From assembly GCA_050742975.1 (NCBI GenBank), contig JBOGDQ010000176.1, positions 1 to 24,126 of the forward strand: DNA of 24,126 nucleotides, in the 5' to 3' direction. Under the pieces are notes generated by a model, which was given only the letters and a program-made list of their open reading frames with translations, ran no database searches and was not told the origin of the DNA. A program made the position numbers and the translations under genes. Source of the DNA: JBDTGE01 sp050742975 (GTDB taxonomy: Bacteria; Actinomycetota; Actinomycetes; Mycobacteriales; Jatrophihabitantaceae). This document shows positions 6,530 through 16,030 of this stretch, piece by piece (within the stretch, counting starts at the first letter, position 1; each line of letters starts with the position of its first letter).

Positions 6530-8193
6530 TGTCCGACACCGCCGCCGGGGTGCTGTTCCTCGGCTCGTTGATCGCGGCCCTGGTGATCGTGCACCGCCCG
6601 CTCGGTGACTACCTGGCCCGGGTGCTGACCGGTCCGCGCCACCTGCGGGTCGAGCGCGGGATCTACCGGGTCGGCGGCATCGAGGCGGACGCCGACCTGA
6701 CGTGGAGCGGGTACCTGCGGGCCGTCCTCGCCTTCAGCGCCGTGTCCGTGCTGTTCCTCTACGCGTTCCTGCGATTCCAGCAGCACCTCGGTCACCCGTA
6801 CGCCGTGCCTCAGATGACGGCCGATCAGGCCTGGAACACTGCGACGAGCTTCGTCACCAACACGAACTGGCAGTCGTACTCGGGGGAGAGCGCGCTCGGC
6901 TACGTCGTCCAGATGGCCGGCCTCGCCGTGCAGAACTTCGTGTCGGGTGCGGTCGGCATCGCCGTCGCGATCGCGCTCGTGCGAGGGTTCGCGCGAAGCC
7001 GCACGGACCGGCTCGGCAACTTCTGGGTCGATCTCACCCGCATCTGCATCCGCATCCTGCTGCCGCTGGCGGTCCTGTTCGCGATCGTCTTCGTCGGGGC
7101 GGGGATGATCCAGAACTTCCACGACTACGCCACGATCCACACGATCGCCGGTGGCTCGCAGACGCTGCCCGGCGGCCCCGTCGCCAGCCAGGAGGCCATC
7201 AAGGAGCTCGGCACCAACGGCGGCGGCTTCTTCAATGCGAACTCGGCCCACCCGTTCGAGAACCCGACGACGTGGACGAACTGGATCGAGATCTTCCTCG
7301 AACTGCTCATCCCGTTCTCGCTGCCGCGCACGTTCGGCAGGATGGTCGGCGATGCCCGCCAGGGACGGGCGATCGTCGCGGTGATGGCCGTGCTGGCAAT
7401 CTCGAGCGCGATTCTGATGATCACCGTCCAGGGCATGCACCACGGCACGGTGCCGACGGCGGTCGGCGCATCGACCGAAGGAACTGAGACCCGGTTCGGC
7501 GTGCCCGACGCGGCCGTGTTCGCCACGAGCACGACGCTGACCTCGACCGGTGCCGTCGACAGCTTTCACGACTCGTACACCAGCCTCGGCGGTGCGATGA
7601 GCTTGCTGAACATGATGCTCGGCGAGATCGCGCCGGGTGGTACCGGCTCCGGGCTCTACGGGATGCTCGTGCTCGCAGTGATCACCGTGTTCGTGGCCGG
7701 GCTGATGGTCGGGCGAACGCCGGAGTATCTGGGCAAGAAGCTCGGCGGCCGGGAGGTGAAGTTCGCCTCGCTGTACCTGCTGACGACGCCGATGATCGTG
7801 CTGGTCGGGACGGCGATCGCGATGGCCCTGCCGGGCGAGCGGGCGGCGATGCTGAACGGCGGCGCCCACGGGTTCTCCGAGGTGCTCTACGCGTTCACCT
7901 CGGCGGGCAACAACAACGGCAGCGCGTTCGCCGGCATCGCGGTGAACACCACCTGGTACAACACCGCGCTGGGTATCGCCATGCTGTTCGGGCGCTTCCT
8001 GCCGATCGTGTTCGTCCTCGGCCTGGCCGGCTCCCTCGCGCGGCAGCAACCCGTTCCCGCGTCCGAGGGCACCCTTCCCACGCACCGGCCGCTGTTCGTC
8101 GGGATGCTCACCGGCGTGGCGGTCATCGTCGTCGCGCTCACCTACTTCCCGGCGCTGGCACTGGGACCACTGGCCGAAGGGCTGCACTCGTGA
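6529..8193 (+). CDS. kdpA: KdpA potassium-transporting ATPase, potassium-binding channel subunit
   Basis: 554 residues, normal length for this ten-span channel-like subunit of the Trk/Ktr superfamily. The four filter-type loops are visible: TNTNWQSYSGE (110-120), GTNGGGFFNANSAHPFENPT (from 229, with the filter glycine at about 232), GEIAPGGTGSGLYG, and FTSAGNNNGSAFAG. KdpA selects potassium at micromolar external levels and passes it through an intersubunit tunnel to KdpB. The start is fixed by the TGATG overlap with kdpF; the stop overlaps the kdpB start. Nothing looks damaged. Confidence 0.97.
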   Translation: MSDTAAGVLFLGSLIAALVIVHRPLGDYLARVLTGPRHLRVERGIYRVGGIEADADLTWSGYLRAVLAFSAVSVLFLYAFLRFQQHLGHPYAVPQMTADQAWNTATSFVTNTNWQSYSGESALGYVVQMAGLAVQNFVSGAVGIAVAIALVRGFARSRTDRLGNFWVDLTRICIRILLPLAVLFAIVFVGAGMIQNFHDYATIHTIAGGSQTLPGGPVASQEAIKELGTNGGGFFNANSAHPFENPTTWTNWIEIFLELLIPFSLPRTFGRMVGDARQGRAIVAVMAVLAISSAILMITVQGMHHGTVPTAVGASTEGTETRFGVPDAAVFATSTTLTSTGAVDSFHDSYTSLGGAMSLLNMMLGEIAPGGTGSGLYGMLVLAVITVFVAGLMVGRTPEYLGKKLGGREVKFASLYLLTTPMIVLVGTAIAMALPGERAAMLNGGAHGFSEVLYAFTSAGNNNGSAFAGIAVNTTWYNTALGIAMLFGRFLPIVFVLGLAGSLARQQPVPASEGTLPTHRPLFVGMLTGVAVIVVALTYFPALALGPLAEGLHS

Positions 8194-10295
8194 TGAGCGC
8201 CGGGGTACTCGATCCGAAGTTGATCCGGACGTCGCTGCCGGGGGCACTGGTCAAGCTGAATCCGGCGACCCTGTGGAAGAACCCGGTCATGCTGCTCGTC
8301 GAGGCCGGGGCGGGGTTCACGACGGTTCTCGCCGGCGTCAACCCGTCGGTGTTCTCGTGGCTGATCGTCGCCTGGCTGTGGCTCACCGTGCTGTTCGCCA
8401 ACCTGGCCGAGTCCGTGGCCGAGGGTCGCGGACGGGCCCAGGCGGACGCACTGCGCCGGGCCAAGACCGACACGCTCGCCCGGCGCCTGCTCGACCGCAA
8501 TGTCCTTAGCGGACAGGAGGAGTCGGTACCGGCTCCACAGCTGCGCCCGGGCGATCGGGTGGTGGTCGAGGTCGGCGACGTGATACCCGGCGACGGCGAT
8601 GTGATCGACGGCATCGCGAGTGTCGACGAGAGCGCGATAACCGGCGAGAGCGCCCCGGTCATCCGTGAGAGCGGCGGCGATCGCTGCTCGGTGACCGGCG
8701 GTACCCGGGTGCTGTCGGACCGGATCATCGTGGAGATAACGCAGCGACCCGGCGAGAGCTTCATCGACCGGATGATCGCGCTCGTGGAAGGCGCGAGCCG
8801 GCAGAAGACTCCGAACGAGAGCGCGCTGAACAACCTGCTCGCGTCGCTGACGATCATCTTCCTGCTGGCCACGGTCACCCTGCAGCCGCTGGCGATATTC
8901 GCGAAGGCGAACCAGCCCGGCATCCCCGACACGTCCGCGCTGGACGGCAACGGAATCACGGGCATCGTGGTGGTGTCGCTGCTGGTCTGCCTCATTCCGA
9001 CGACCATCGGTGCGCTGCTGTCCGCCATCGGCATCGCCGGGATGGATCGCCTCGTCCAGCGCAACGTGCTGGCGATGAGCGGGCGGGCGGTCGAGGCGGC
9101 CGGTGACGTGGACACGCTGCTGCTCGACAAGACCGGCACCATCACGCTCGGCAACCGGCAGGCTGCTGAGTTCGTCCCGGTGGGCGACGTCCTCGTCGAC
9201 GACCTGGCCGGCGCGGCCCAGTTGTCCTCGCTGGCCGACGAGACGCCCGAGGGCCGATCGGTGGTCGTGCTGGCGAAGGACTCCTACGGGCTGCGCGGGC
9301 GGGCCACCGGTGAGCTGACCCACGCAACGTTCGTGCCGTTCAGCGCGCAGACCCGGATGAGCGGCGTCGACCTGACCGCGATCGGAAGCGACCCCGCGCG
9401 GCAGGTGCGCAAGGGTGCCGCCGGTGCCGTGATCGCCTGGGTGCGCGAGAACGGGGGCGACATCCCGCCCCGAACCGGCGAGGTGGTCGACGCGGTCAGC
9501 GCCGGCGGCGGCACGCCTCTCGTCGTGGCCGAACGGGTGAACGAGGACCGGCCGCGCGTGCTCGGGGTCATTCACCTCAAGGACATCGTGAAGCACGGGA
9601 TGTCCGAGCGCTTCGACGAGCTGCGCCGGATGGGCATCCGCACGGTGATGATCACCGGCGACAATCCCCTTACTGCGCGGGCGATCGCCGACGAGGCCGG
9701 TGTCGACGACTTCCTCGCCGAGGCCAAGCCCGAGGACAAGATGGCGCTGATCAAGCGCGAGCAGGAGGGCGGCCGGCTCGTCGCGATGACCGGCGACGGG
9801 ACGAACGATGCGCCCGCGCTCGCCCAGGCCGACGTCGGCGTCGCGATGAACACCGGGACGTCGGCCGCGAAGGAAGCGGGCAACATGGTCGACCTCGACT
9901 CCGACCCGACGAAGCTGATCGAGATCGTCGAGATCGGCAAGCAGTTGCTGATCACGCGCGGCGCGCTGACGACGTTCTCGATCGCCAACGACGTCGCCAA
10001 GTACTTCGCGATCATCCCGGCCATGTTCGCCGCCGTGTACCCCGGGCTCGACAAGCTCAACGTCATGCGGCTGCACTCGCCGCAATCGGCGATCCTGTCC
10101 GCGGTCATCTTCAACGCGCTCATCATCGTGGCGCTCATCCCGCTCGCCCTGCGCGGTGTCCGGTACCGACCGGCGAGCGCGAGCCAGATGCTGCGCCGCA
10201 ATATCTACGTCTACGGGCTGGGCGGCATCGTGCTGCCATTCCTCGGTATCAAGGCGGTCGACCTCCTCGTCCAGTTGATTCCCGGGATCGGATGA
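8193..10295 (+). CDS. kdpB: KdpB P-type ATPase subunit
   Basis: 700 residues, the normal size. The actuator loop has ITGESAPV with S153, equivalent to the inhibitory phosphorylation site known in E. coli KdpB. The phosphorylation motif LLDKTGTITLGNR carries the aspartate D312. The hinge motif GDGTNDAPALAQADVGVAMN is at about 534-553, followed by NMVDLDSDPTKLIEIVEIGK. KdpB hydrolyses ATP and drives potassium across the inner gate. I chose ATG 8193 (TGATG overlap with kdpA); an in-frame GTG at 8190 would add one residue and give a 4-bp overlap. The kdpC ATG overlaps the stop by 4 bp. Confidence 0.97.
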   Translation: MSAGVLDPKLIRTSLPGALVKLNPATLWKNPVMLLVEAGAGFTTVLAGVNPSVFSWLIVAWLWLTVLFANLAESVAEGRGRAQADALRRAKTDTLARRLLDRNVLSGQEESVPAPQLRPGDRVVVEVGDVIPGDGDVIDGIASVDESAITGESAPVIRESGGDRCSVTGGTRVLSDRIIVEITQRPGESFIDRMIALVEGASRQKTPNESALNNLLASLTIIFLLATVTLQPLAIFAKANQPGIPDTSALDGNGITGIVVVSLLVCLIPTTIGALLSAIGIAGMDRLVQRNVLAMSGRAVEAAGDVDTLLLDKTGTITLGNRQAAEFVPVGDVLVDDLAGAAQLSSLADETPEGRSVVVLAKDSYGLRGRATGELTHATFVPFSAQTRMSGVDLTAIGSDPARQVRKGAAGAVIAWVRENGGDIPPRTGEVVDAVSAGGGTPLVVAERVNEDRPRVLGVIHLKDIVKHGMSERFDELRRMGIRTVMITGDNPLTARAIADEAGVDDFLAEAKPEDKMALIKREQEGGRLVAMTGDGTNDAPALAQADVGVAMNTGTSAAKEAGNMVDLDSDPTKLIEIVEIGKQLLITRGALTTFSIANDVAKYFAIIPAMFAAVYPGLDKLNVMRLHSPQSAILSAVIFNALIIVALIPLALRGVRYRPASASQMLRRNIYVYGLGGIVLPFLGIKAVDLLVQLIPGIG

Positions 10296-11197
10296 CTGTG
10301 CTTACGACCTTCACCAACCTGCTGCGCCAGTCCGCCGCCGCATTGCGGATGCTGCTGGTGTTCACCGTCCTGCTCGGAGTCGGTTACCCGCTCGCGGTGC
10401 TGGCCATCGCCCAGCTACCCGGATTCCGCTCACGCGCCGACGGATCACTGATCACGCGCGACGGTCGTGTCGTCGGCTCGAAGCTCATCGGGCAGGACTT
10501 CACCGGCAACTACCCACGTGCGCTGCTGCCGCAGTACTTCCAGAGCCGGCCCTCTGCGGCCGGGGCGGGCTACGACGCCACCGCGTCCTCGGCCAGCAAC
10601 CTGGGGCCGGAATCGATCGTCGACCGGCTGCCCGATCCGGCTGTGCACGGTGACACCGGTGCGCCGAGCCTGCTGACGCAGGTGTGCGAGCGAAGTCGGG
10701 CCTACGCAGAGCGCTACGGCGTCGACGGTTCCCGACCGTTCTGCACGGCCGACGGTGTGGGCGCCGTGCTCGCGGTGTTCTGGTCCGGTCCCGGATACCA
10801 CGGCACGATCACGCGCGTCGTCAGCCTGAACCAGACCGCTCCCGCCCGTCCGTTCATCGCGACCTACCACGGCGTGCGAGTGGAACTGGCCGCCTTCGGT
10901 ACCGGCTACGCGACGGCTCAGGTCGTTCCGATACGCGGCCACGCGTCGGCCCATCCCGCCGTGCCCGCTGATGCCGTCACGGCGTCCGGTTCCGGTCTCG
11001 ATCCGGAGATCAGCCCGGCCAACGCCGACATCCAGGCCCGGCTCGTTGCCCGGACGCGGCACGTCAGCGTTGCCCGGGTGGACGCGCTCGTCCGGCGGTT
11101 CGAGAAGGGCCGCGACCTCGGCTTCCTGGGCGAGCCGCGCGTGAACGTCCTACAGCTCAACCTGGCCCTGGACGAGGAGTACCCGCTGCAACCGTGA
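10292..11197 (+). CDS. kdpC: KdpC subunit with enlarged extracytoplasmic domain
   Basis: 301 residues against about 190-220 in typical KdpC. A single N-terminal membrane anchor (about 19-41, RMLLVFTVLLGVGYPLAVLA) is followed by the periplasm-side domain. The conserved signatures are present but far apart: SSASNLGP (99-106) and VPADAVTASGSGLDPEISPA (224-243), then VNVLQLNLALD near the end. The excess, roughly 80-90 residues, lies between them and contains two cysteines (C132 and C151). KdpC is needed for assembly and affinity of the pump. The same insertion may occur in other actinobacterial KdpC proteins; I cannot check. It starts in an ATGA overlap with kdpB and ends 26 bp before the convergent pruA stop. 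Confidence 0.94.
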   Translation: MTVLTTFTNLLRQSAAALRMLLVFTVLLGVGYPLAVLAIAQLPGFRSRADGSLITRDGRVVGSKLIGQDFTGNYPRALLPQYFQSRPSAAGAGYDATASSASNLGPESIVDRLPDPAVHGDTGAPSLLTQVCERSRAYAERYGVDGSRPFCTADGVGAVLAVFWSGPGYHGTITRVVSLNQTAPARPFIATYHGVRVELAAFGTGYATAQVVPIRGHASAHPAVPADAVTASGSGLDPEISPANADIQARLVARTRHVSVARVDALVRRFEKGRDLGFLGEPRVNVLQLNLALDEEYPLQP

Positions 11198-11223
11198 GGT
11201 CGGGCCAGGGGAGCAGGGCCGCC

Positions 11224-12852
<1,629 letters not shown>

Positions 12853-12988
12853 CGCGGTGCCTTTCGAGGGTGCGCAGAAGTGCGGACCCCCGAACCGTAG
12901 GTCGAGCCCGAGCGGAGCGGCTTCGGCGCGGGTGCGGAACTTCGGCGCCGCGCTTCCTACGATTGTCGGAACACGGATCGGAGACCAG
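12853..12988. promoter_or_regulatory. divergent pruA / PucR-regulator promoter region
   Basis: TACGAT (12958-12963) is a good actinobacterial -10 for the regulator, 25 nt before its GTG. Overlapping it is TTGTCGGAAC (12963-12972), close to TTGTCGAAC in front of the downstream operon (14028-14036). GGAG (12980-12983) is the ribosome site. CTTCGGCGC is repeated at 12921-12929 and 12940-12948. I could not pick a convincing -35 for either gene. Confidence 0.4.
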
Positions 12989-14014
12989 GTGACGAGTTCG
13001 GCTGAGGTCCAGGAAGCGGTCGACCGGCTGGGCGATGTCCTCGGGTGCGCGGTCCTCGTCGAGGATGTCCGGCACAGCCCGTTGTGGTGGAGCGCTCAGG
13101 GGCAGGTCGACGGGCTGCGCACGCGCACGATCCTGCAGCGCGAGGCAGACCCCGCCGCGCTCGCTGTCGTCGCCCGGCTCGGGCTCGCCCGCGCGCAGGG
13201 GCCGGTGCGCACCCCGGCCGTGCCCGAGGCCGACATGCTCGCGCGCTGGTGCGTGCCGCTGCGGGCCGGGCGTGACCTGCTCGGGTATCTGTGGGTGCTC
13301 GATCCCGACGAGTCCGTCTCGGCGGCCCGGCTTCCGATCGTCGTGGCGTGCGCCGACCTGGCCGCGTCGGCGATAGCGCGGGCTCGCGTCACCGGTGAAG
13401 GGCGCGCGCGGCGCCGGGCCAGCCTGCTGGAGCGGCTCGCCGTCGAGCCGGACGAGGATGCGGCCCACGAACTCATCGCGCTGGAGGACCTGCACCCGAC
13501 GGTGTCGGTCGCCGTGAACCTGCCGGGGCAGCGCGGCGGCTGGGACCTGCGCGCCGGCCTGAGCGTGCACGTGGACGGGCGGGCCGCGCCCGCCACGAGC
13601 GGTGCGCCCGTCCCGCTTCGGCAGCTGCATGTGGCCGTCCGCCGAGCCCGGGTCACCGCGCAGGCGTTGCGCGCCGGCGCGGCGCTCGCGGTACCGAGCT
13701 GGGACTTCCTGGGCGCGTGGCGGCTCGTCGTCGATGCACCGGACGAGCTGGCGGTGGCTGCCGTCCATCCGGCCGCTGACCGGCTCGCCGCCCAGCACGG
13801 GCCGGACCTCCTGCTGACCGCCCGGGCCCTGCTCGATCACGGCGGCGATGTCACCGGCACCGCCGAGCAGCTGCACATCCACCGCACGACGCTGTACTAC
13901 CGGCTCGAGCGCATCGAGGCGCTCACGGGCGTCAACCTCAGAACCGGCCCCGATCGGGTGGACCTGCACATGGCGTTGCGCCTGGCGGCGTACCGGCGTG
14001 CGGCCGCCCCGTGA
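12989..14014 (+). CDS. PucR/CdaR-family transcriptional regulator
   Basis: 341 residues. The C-terminus (about 283-335) is the characteristic PucR helix-turn-helix: LLLTARALLDHGGDVTGTAE, then LHIHRTTLYYRLERIEALTG and a final helix DRVDLHMALRLAAYR. The N-terminal half (LGCAVLVEDVRHSPLWWSAQ to YLWVLDPDES) resembles a GAF-like sensing domain, and the middle is a degenerate nucleotide-cyclase-like segment. This class activates amino-acid, purine or related catabolic genes; family members next to pruA often respond to proline. The GTG at 12989 is preferred because GGAG sits 5 nt upstream; the longer frame from 12815 would run over the pruA start. It may control pruA, the operon at 14133, or both. 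Confidence 0.9.
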   Translation: MTSSAEVQEAVDRLGDVLGCAVLVEDVRHSPLWWSAQGQVDGLRTRTILQREADPAALAVVARLGLARAQGPVRTPAVPEADMLARWCVPLRAGRDLLGYLWVLDPDESVSAARLPIVVACADLAASAIARARVTGEGRARRRASLLERLAVEPDEDAAHELIALEDLHPTVSVAVNLPGQRGGWDLRAGLSVHVDGRAAPATSGAPVPLRQLHVAVRRARVTAQALRAGAALAVPSWDFLGAWRLVVDAPDELAVAAVHPAADRLAAQHGPDLLLTARALLDHGGDVTGTAEQLHIHRTTLYYRLERIEALTGVNLRTGPDRVDLHMALRLAAYRRAAAP

Positions 14015-14019
14015 CGCGA

Positions 14020-14035
14020 TTCGACTTTTGTCGAA
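14020..14035. promoter_or_regulatory. 16-bp palindrome before the catabolic operon
   Basis: TTCGAC (14020-14025) and GTCGAA (14030-14035) flank TTTT. It begins 6 bp after the regulator's stop and lies about 98 bp before the first gene of the operon. It could be the regulator's operator or part of a weak terminator; the lack of a T-run after the stem favours an operator. The rest of the 118-bp gap shows only GGGAGAG before the GTG at 14133. Confidence 0.4.
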
Positions 14036-14132
14036 CGCCGTTGCCGGTTCTTCCGCGCGAGTGCCGAAGCCCCGGGGCACGGTTCGCTTCTAGCGTCGTC
14101 TCACCGCTGGAACCCTCGACGGGAGAGATCAC

Positions 14133-15287
14133 GTGCAGCAGGACCTGAACACCGACGTCGTGGTCATCGGCGCGGGAGTCATCGGCGCGAGCACCAGCTA
14201 CCACCTCGCCCGGGCCGGCCTCGGCGTCGTCACGGTCGAGGCGCTCGACGGCCCGGCCGAGGGCAGCACCGGTCGCTCGTTCGCCTCGATCCGGGCGCAG
14301 TGGGCCGACCCGCTGAACATCGAGCTGTCCTGGCGCAGCATCCAGCAGTACCGCTCCTTCGCCGAGACGCACGGCGTGGACATCGGCTACCGGCCGAGCG
14401 GCTACCTGCTCCTGGTCCCCGACGGCGCATGGGATGCGCAGCTCGCGACCGCCGAGCTGCAACGCGCACACGGGGTGCCCGTCGACGTGCTCGACGTGCC
14501 CGCCGCGCAGGCGATCACCCCCTTCGACGGCACCGGCATCGCCGGAGCCACCTGGGGATCGGCCGACGGCGTGGTCGACCCGCACCTCGTGACCGGCGCG
14601 TACCTGGGCCTGGCCCGCGCCGCCGGTGCGCAGGTGCTGTTCCGCCACCGAGTCACGGCCGTCATGGCCGGCGACGACGGGGCCTGGACGCTAACGGCGG
14701 GCGGACGGCGCATCCGCGCCCGGCACGTCGTGAATGCGGCCGGGGGCTGGGCCGGGGAGTTCGCCGCCCTCGCCGGCCTGACCGTGCCGGTTGTCCACTC
14801 CCGACGCAATATCTACGCAGGCGCGCCCGGTGCACTGGACGCCGAGCTGCCGATGACGATCGATCTCGGCACCGGCGTCTTCGTCCGGAGCGAGGGTCCC
14901 CGATTGCTCTTCGCGGCGGCGCGCCCGGACCAGGCGGACGGGTACGACGTCACCGTCGACTGGCCGTGGATGGAAGCGGTCCTGGAGCAGGCCGTGCGCC
15001 GCTTCCCGTGGCTGGCCGAGCTGCCGCTCGACCGGTCGGGGTGCTGGGCCGGGACGTACGAGAACACGCCCGATCACCACGGCATCCTCGGCGAGGATCC
15101 GGCCGCACCGGGCTGGGTGAACGCGTGCGGCTTCTCCGGGCACGGGCTGATGCAGGCGCCCGAGATCGGCCGGCTGGCTGCCGAGCAGATCGTGGACGGC
15201 GCGATCACCAGCAGCGACGTGTCGGCGCTGGCCCTGCAGCGGTTCACGACCGCCGCCGCGACGTCCCGCGTCGAGCTGGTCTTCTGA
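14133..15287 (+). CDS. FAD-dependent oxidoreductase, DAO family (sarcosine oxidase beta / glycine oxidase-like)
   Basis: 384 residues. An N-terminal Rossmann motif VVVIGAGVIGAS (G13, G15, G18) binds FAD; GSTGRSFASIRAQW (about 45-60) matches the STGR segment of amine-oxidising DAO proteins. Further signatures are GVVDPHLVTGAYL, RARHVVNAAGGWAGEFA and the C-terminal GILGEDPAAPGWVNACGFSG then HGLMQAPEIGRLAAEQI. Relatives oxidise secondary or tertiary amino acids (sarcosine, dimethylglycine, hydroxyproline, opines) to imines. GGGAGAG precedes the GTG. It is the first gene of an eight-gene chain; its stop overlaps the next ATG as TGATG. The substrate is not deducible; an N-substituted amino acid is the best guess. 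Confidence 0.9.
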   Translation: MQQDLNTDVVVIGAGVIGASTSYHLARAGLGVVTVEALDGPAEGSTGRSFASIRAQWADPLNIELSWRSIQQYRSFAETHGVDIGYRPSGYLLLVPDGAWDAQLATAELQRAHGVPVDVLDVPAAQAITPFDGTGIAGATWGSADGVVDPHLVTGAYLGLARAAGAQVLFRHRVTAVMAGDDGAWTLTAGGRRIRARHVVNAAGGWAGEFAALAGLTVPVVHSRRNIYAGAPGALDAELPMTIDLGTGVFVRSEGPRLLFAAARPDQADGYDVTVDWPWMEAVLEQAVRRFPWLAELPLDRSGCWAGTYENTPDHHGILGEDPAAPGWVNACGFSGHGLMQAPEIGRLAAEQIVDGAITSSDVSALALQRFTTAAATSRVELVF

Positions 15288-16030
15288 TGAGCCGGACCGC
15301 TGTTCGCAGCACCGTCGAGAACGGGACGGCATGGGTCACCCTCGACGGCCCGCAGACGCGCAACGCGCTCGACGCACGGGCGGCGAGCGAACTCGTCGCG
15401 GTGTGCGAGGAGATCGATCGCGACCAGACGATCGGGGCGGCCGTCATCACCGGCGTCGGACCCGCCTTCTGCTCCGGCGCGGACACGGCCGAACTCGACC
15501 GGCTGCGGCGCGCACGCCCGGACGAGGCCTACGACGGCCTGGGCGCGCTGTACTCCGCGTTCGGCCGGGTCGCAGAACTGCGCGTGCCCGTCCTCGCTGC
15601 CGTCAACGGCCCCGCGGTCGGAGCCGGTGTCAACCTCGCGCTCGCCGCGAGCCTGCGCATCGTGTCCACACAGGCACGGTTCATCTCCGGCTTCGCGAAG
15701 ATCGGCATTCATCCCGGTGGGGGCCACCTTCACCTTCTCGCCGCCACGGGGGGAGCCGGTCTGGCCGCGGCGGCGGGGGTGTTCGCGCAACCGGTCGACG
15801 CCGAGACCGCGCTGCGCACCGGGCTCGCGTGGCGGGTCGTCCCGGCCGAGGAGCTGCGCGCCGTCGCGTCCGACATGGTCGCCCACCTGGCCGCCGACCC
15901 GGCCCTCGCGCGCGCCCTGAGCGCCAGCCTCCGCCGTACCGTCATCGACGACGCCGGCTGGGACCGGGCGATCGAGATCGAGCGCGCCCGGCAGATGTGG
16001 TCGCTGTCCCGCCCGAGGAAGGAGAGCTGA
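15287..16030 (+). CDS. enoyl-CoA hydratase/isomerase family protein (crotonase fold)
   Basis: 247 residues. The fold is shown by WVTLDGPQTRNALDARAASE, AVITGVGPAFCSGADTAEL (oxyanion-hole strand), VPVLAAVNGPAVGAGVNLAL (second oxyanion glycine) and FAKIGIHPGGGHLHLL. Both catalytic glutamates of classical hydratases seem to be replaced: the first falls in FAKIG and the second in the alanine stretch GLAAAAGVF. Hydration is therefore doubtful; isomerase, hydrolase, decarboxylase or thioester-cleaving activity are open. The substrate is presumably the CoA ester handled by its neighbours. The start is fixed by the TGATG overlap; it ends in another TGATG with the acyl-CoA dehydrogenase, whose ribosome site GGAGAG lies inside its last codons. 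Confidence 0.9.
   Translation: MSRTAVRSTVENGTAWVTLDGPQTRNALDARAASELVAVCEEIDRDQTIGAAVITGVGPAFCSGADTAELDRLRRARPDEAYDGLGALYSAFGRVAELRVPVLAAVNGPAVGAGVNLALAASLRIVSTQARFISGFAKIGIHPGGGHLHLLAATGGAGLAAAAGVFAQPVDAETALRTGLAWRVVPAEELRAVASDMVAHLAADPALARALSASLRRTVIDDAGWDRAIEIERARQMWSLSRPRKES

Noticed and set aside
6220..8247. Long minus-strand open frame continuing upstream of kdpD, making an apparent 1516-residue protein
   Set aside because: The added part is antisense to the well-conserved kdpA and kdpF genes and is rich in Arg, Asp, Glu and His, as expected of a GC-rich shadow frame. The KdpD domain begins exactly at 6219.
14133..15287. Assignment of the DAO-type oxidase as a proline dehydrogenase partner of pruA
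   Set aside because: Monofunctional proline dehydrogenase is a TIM-barrel enzyme without the N-terminal GxGxxG seen here; the gene belongs to the amine oxidase-like DAO family.
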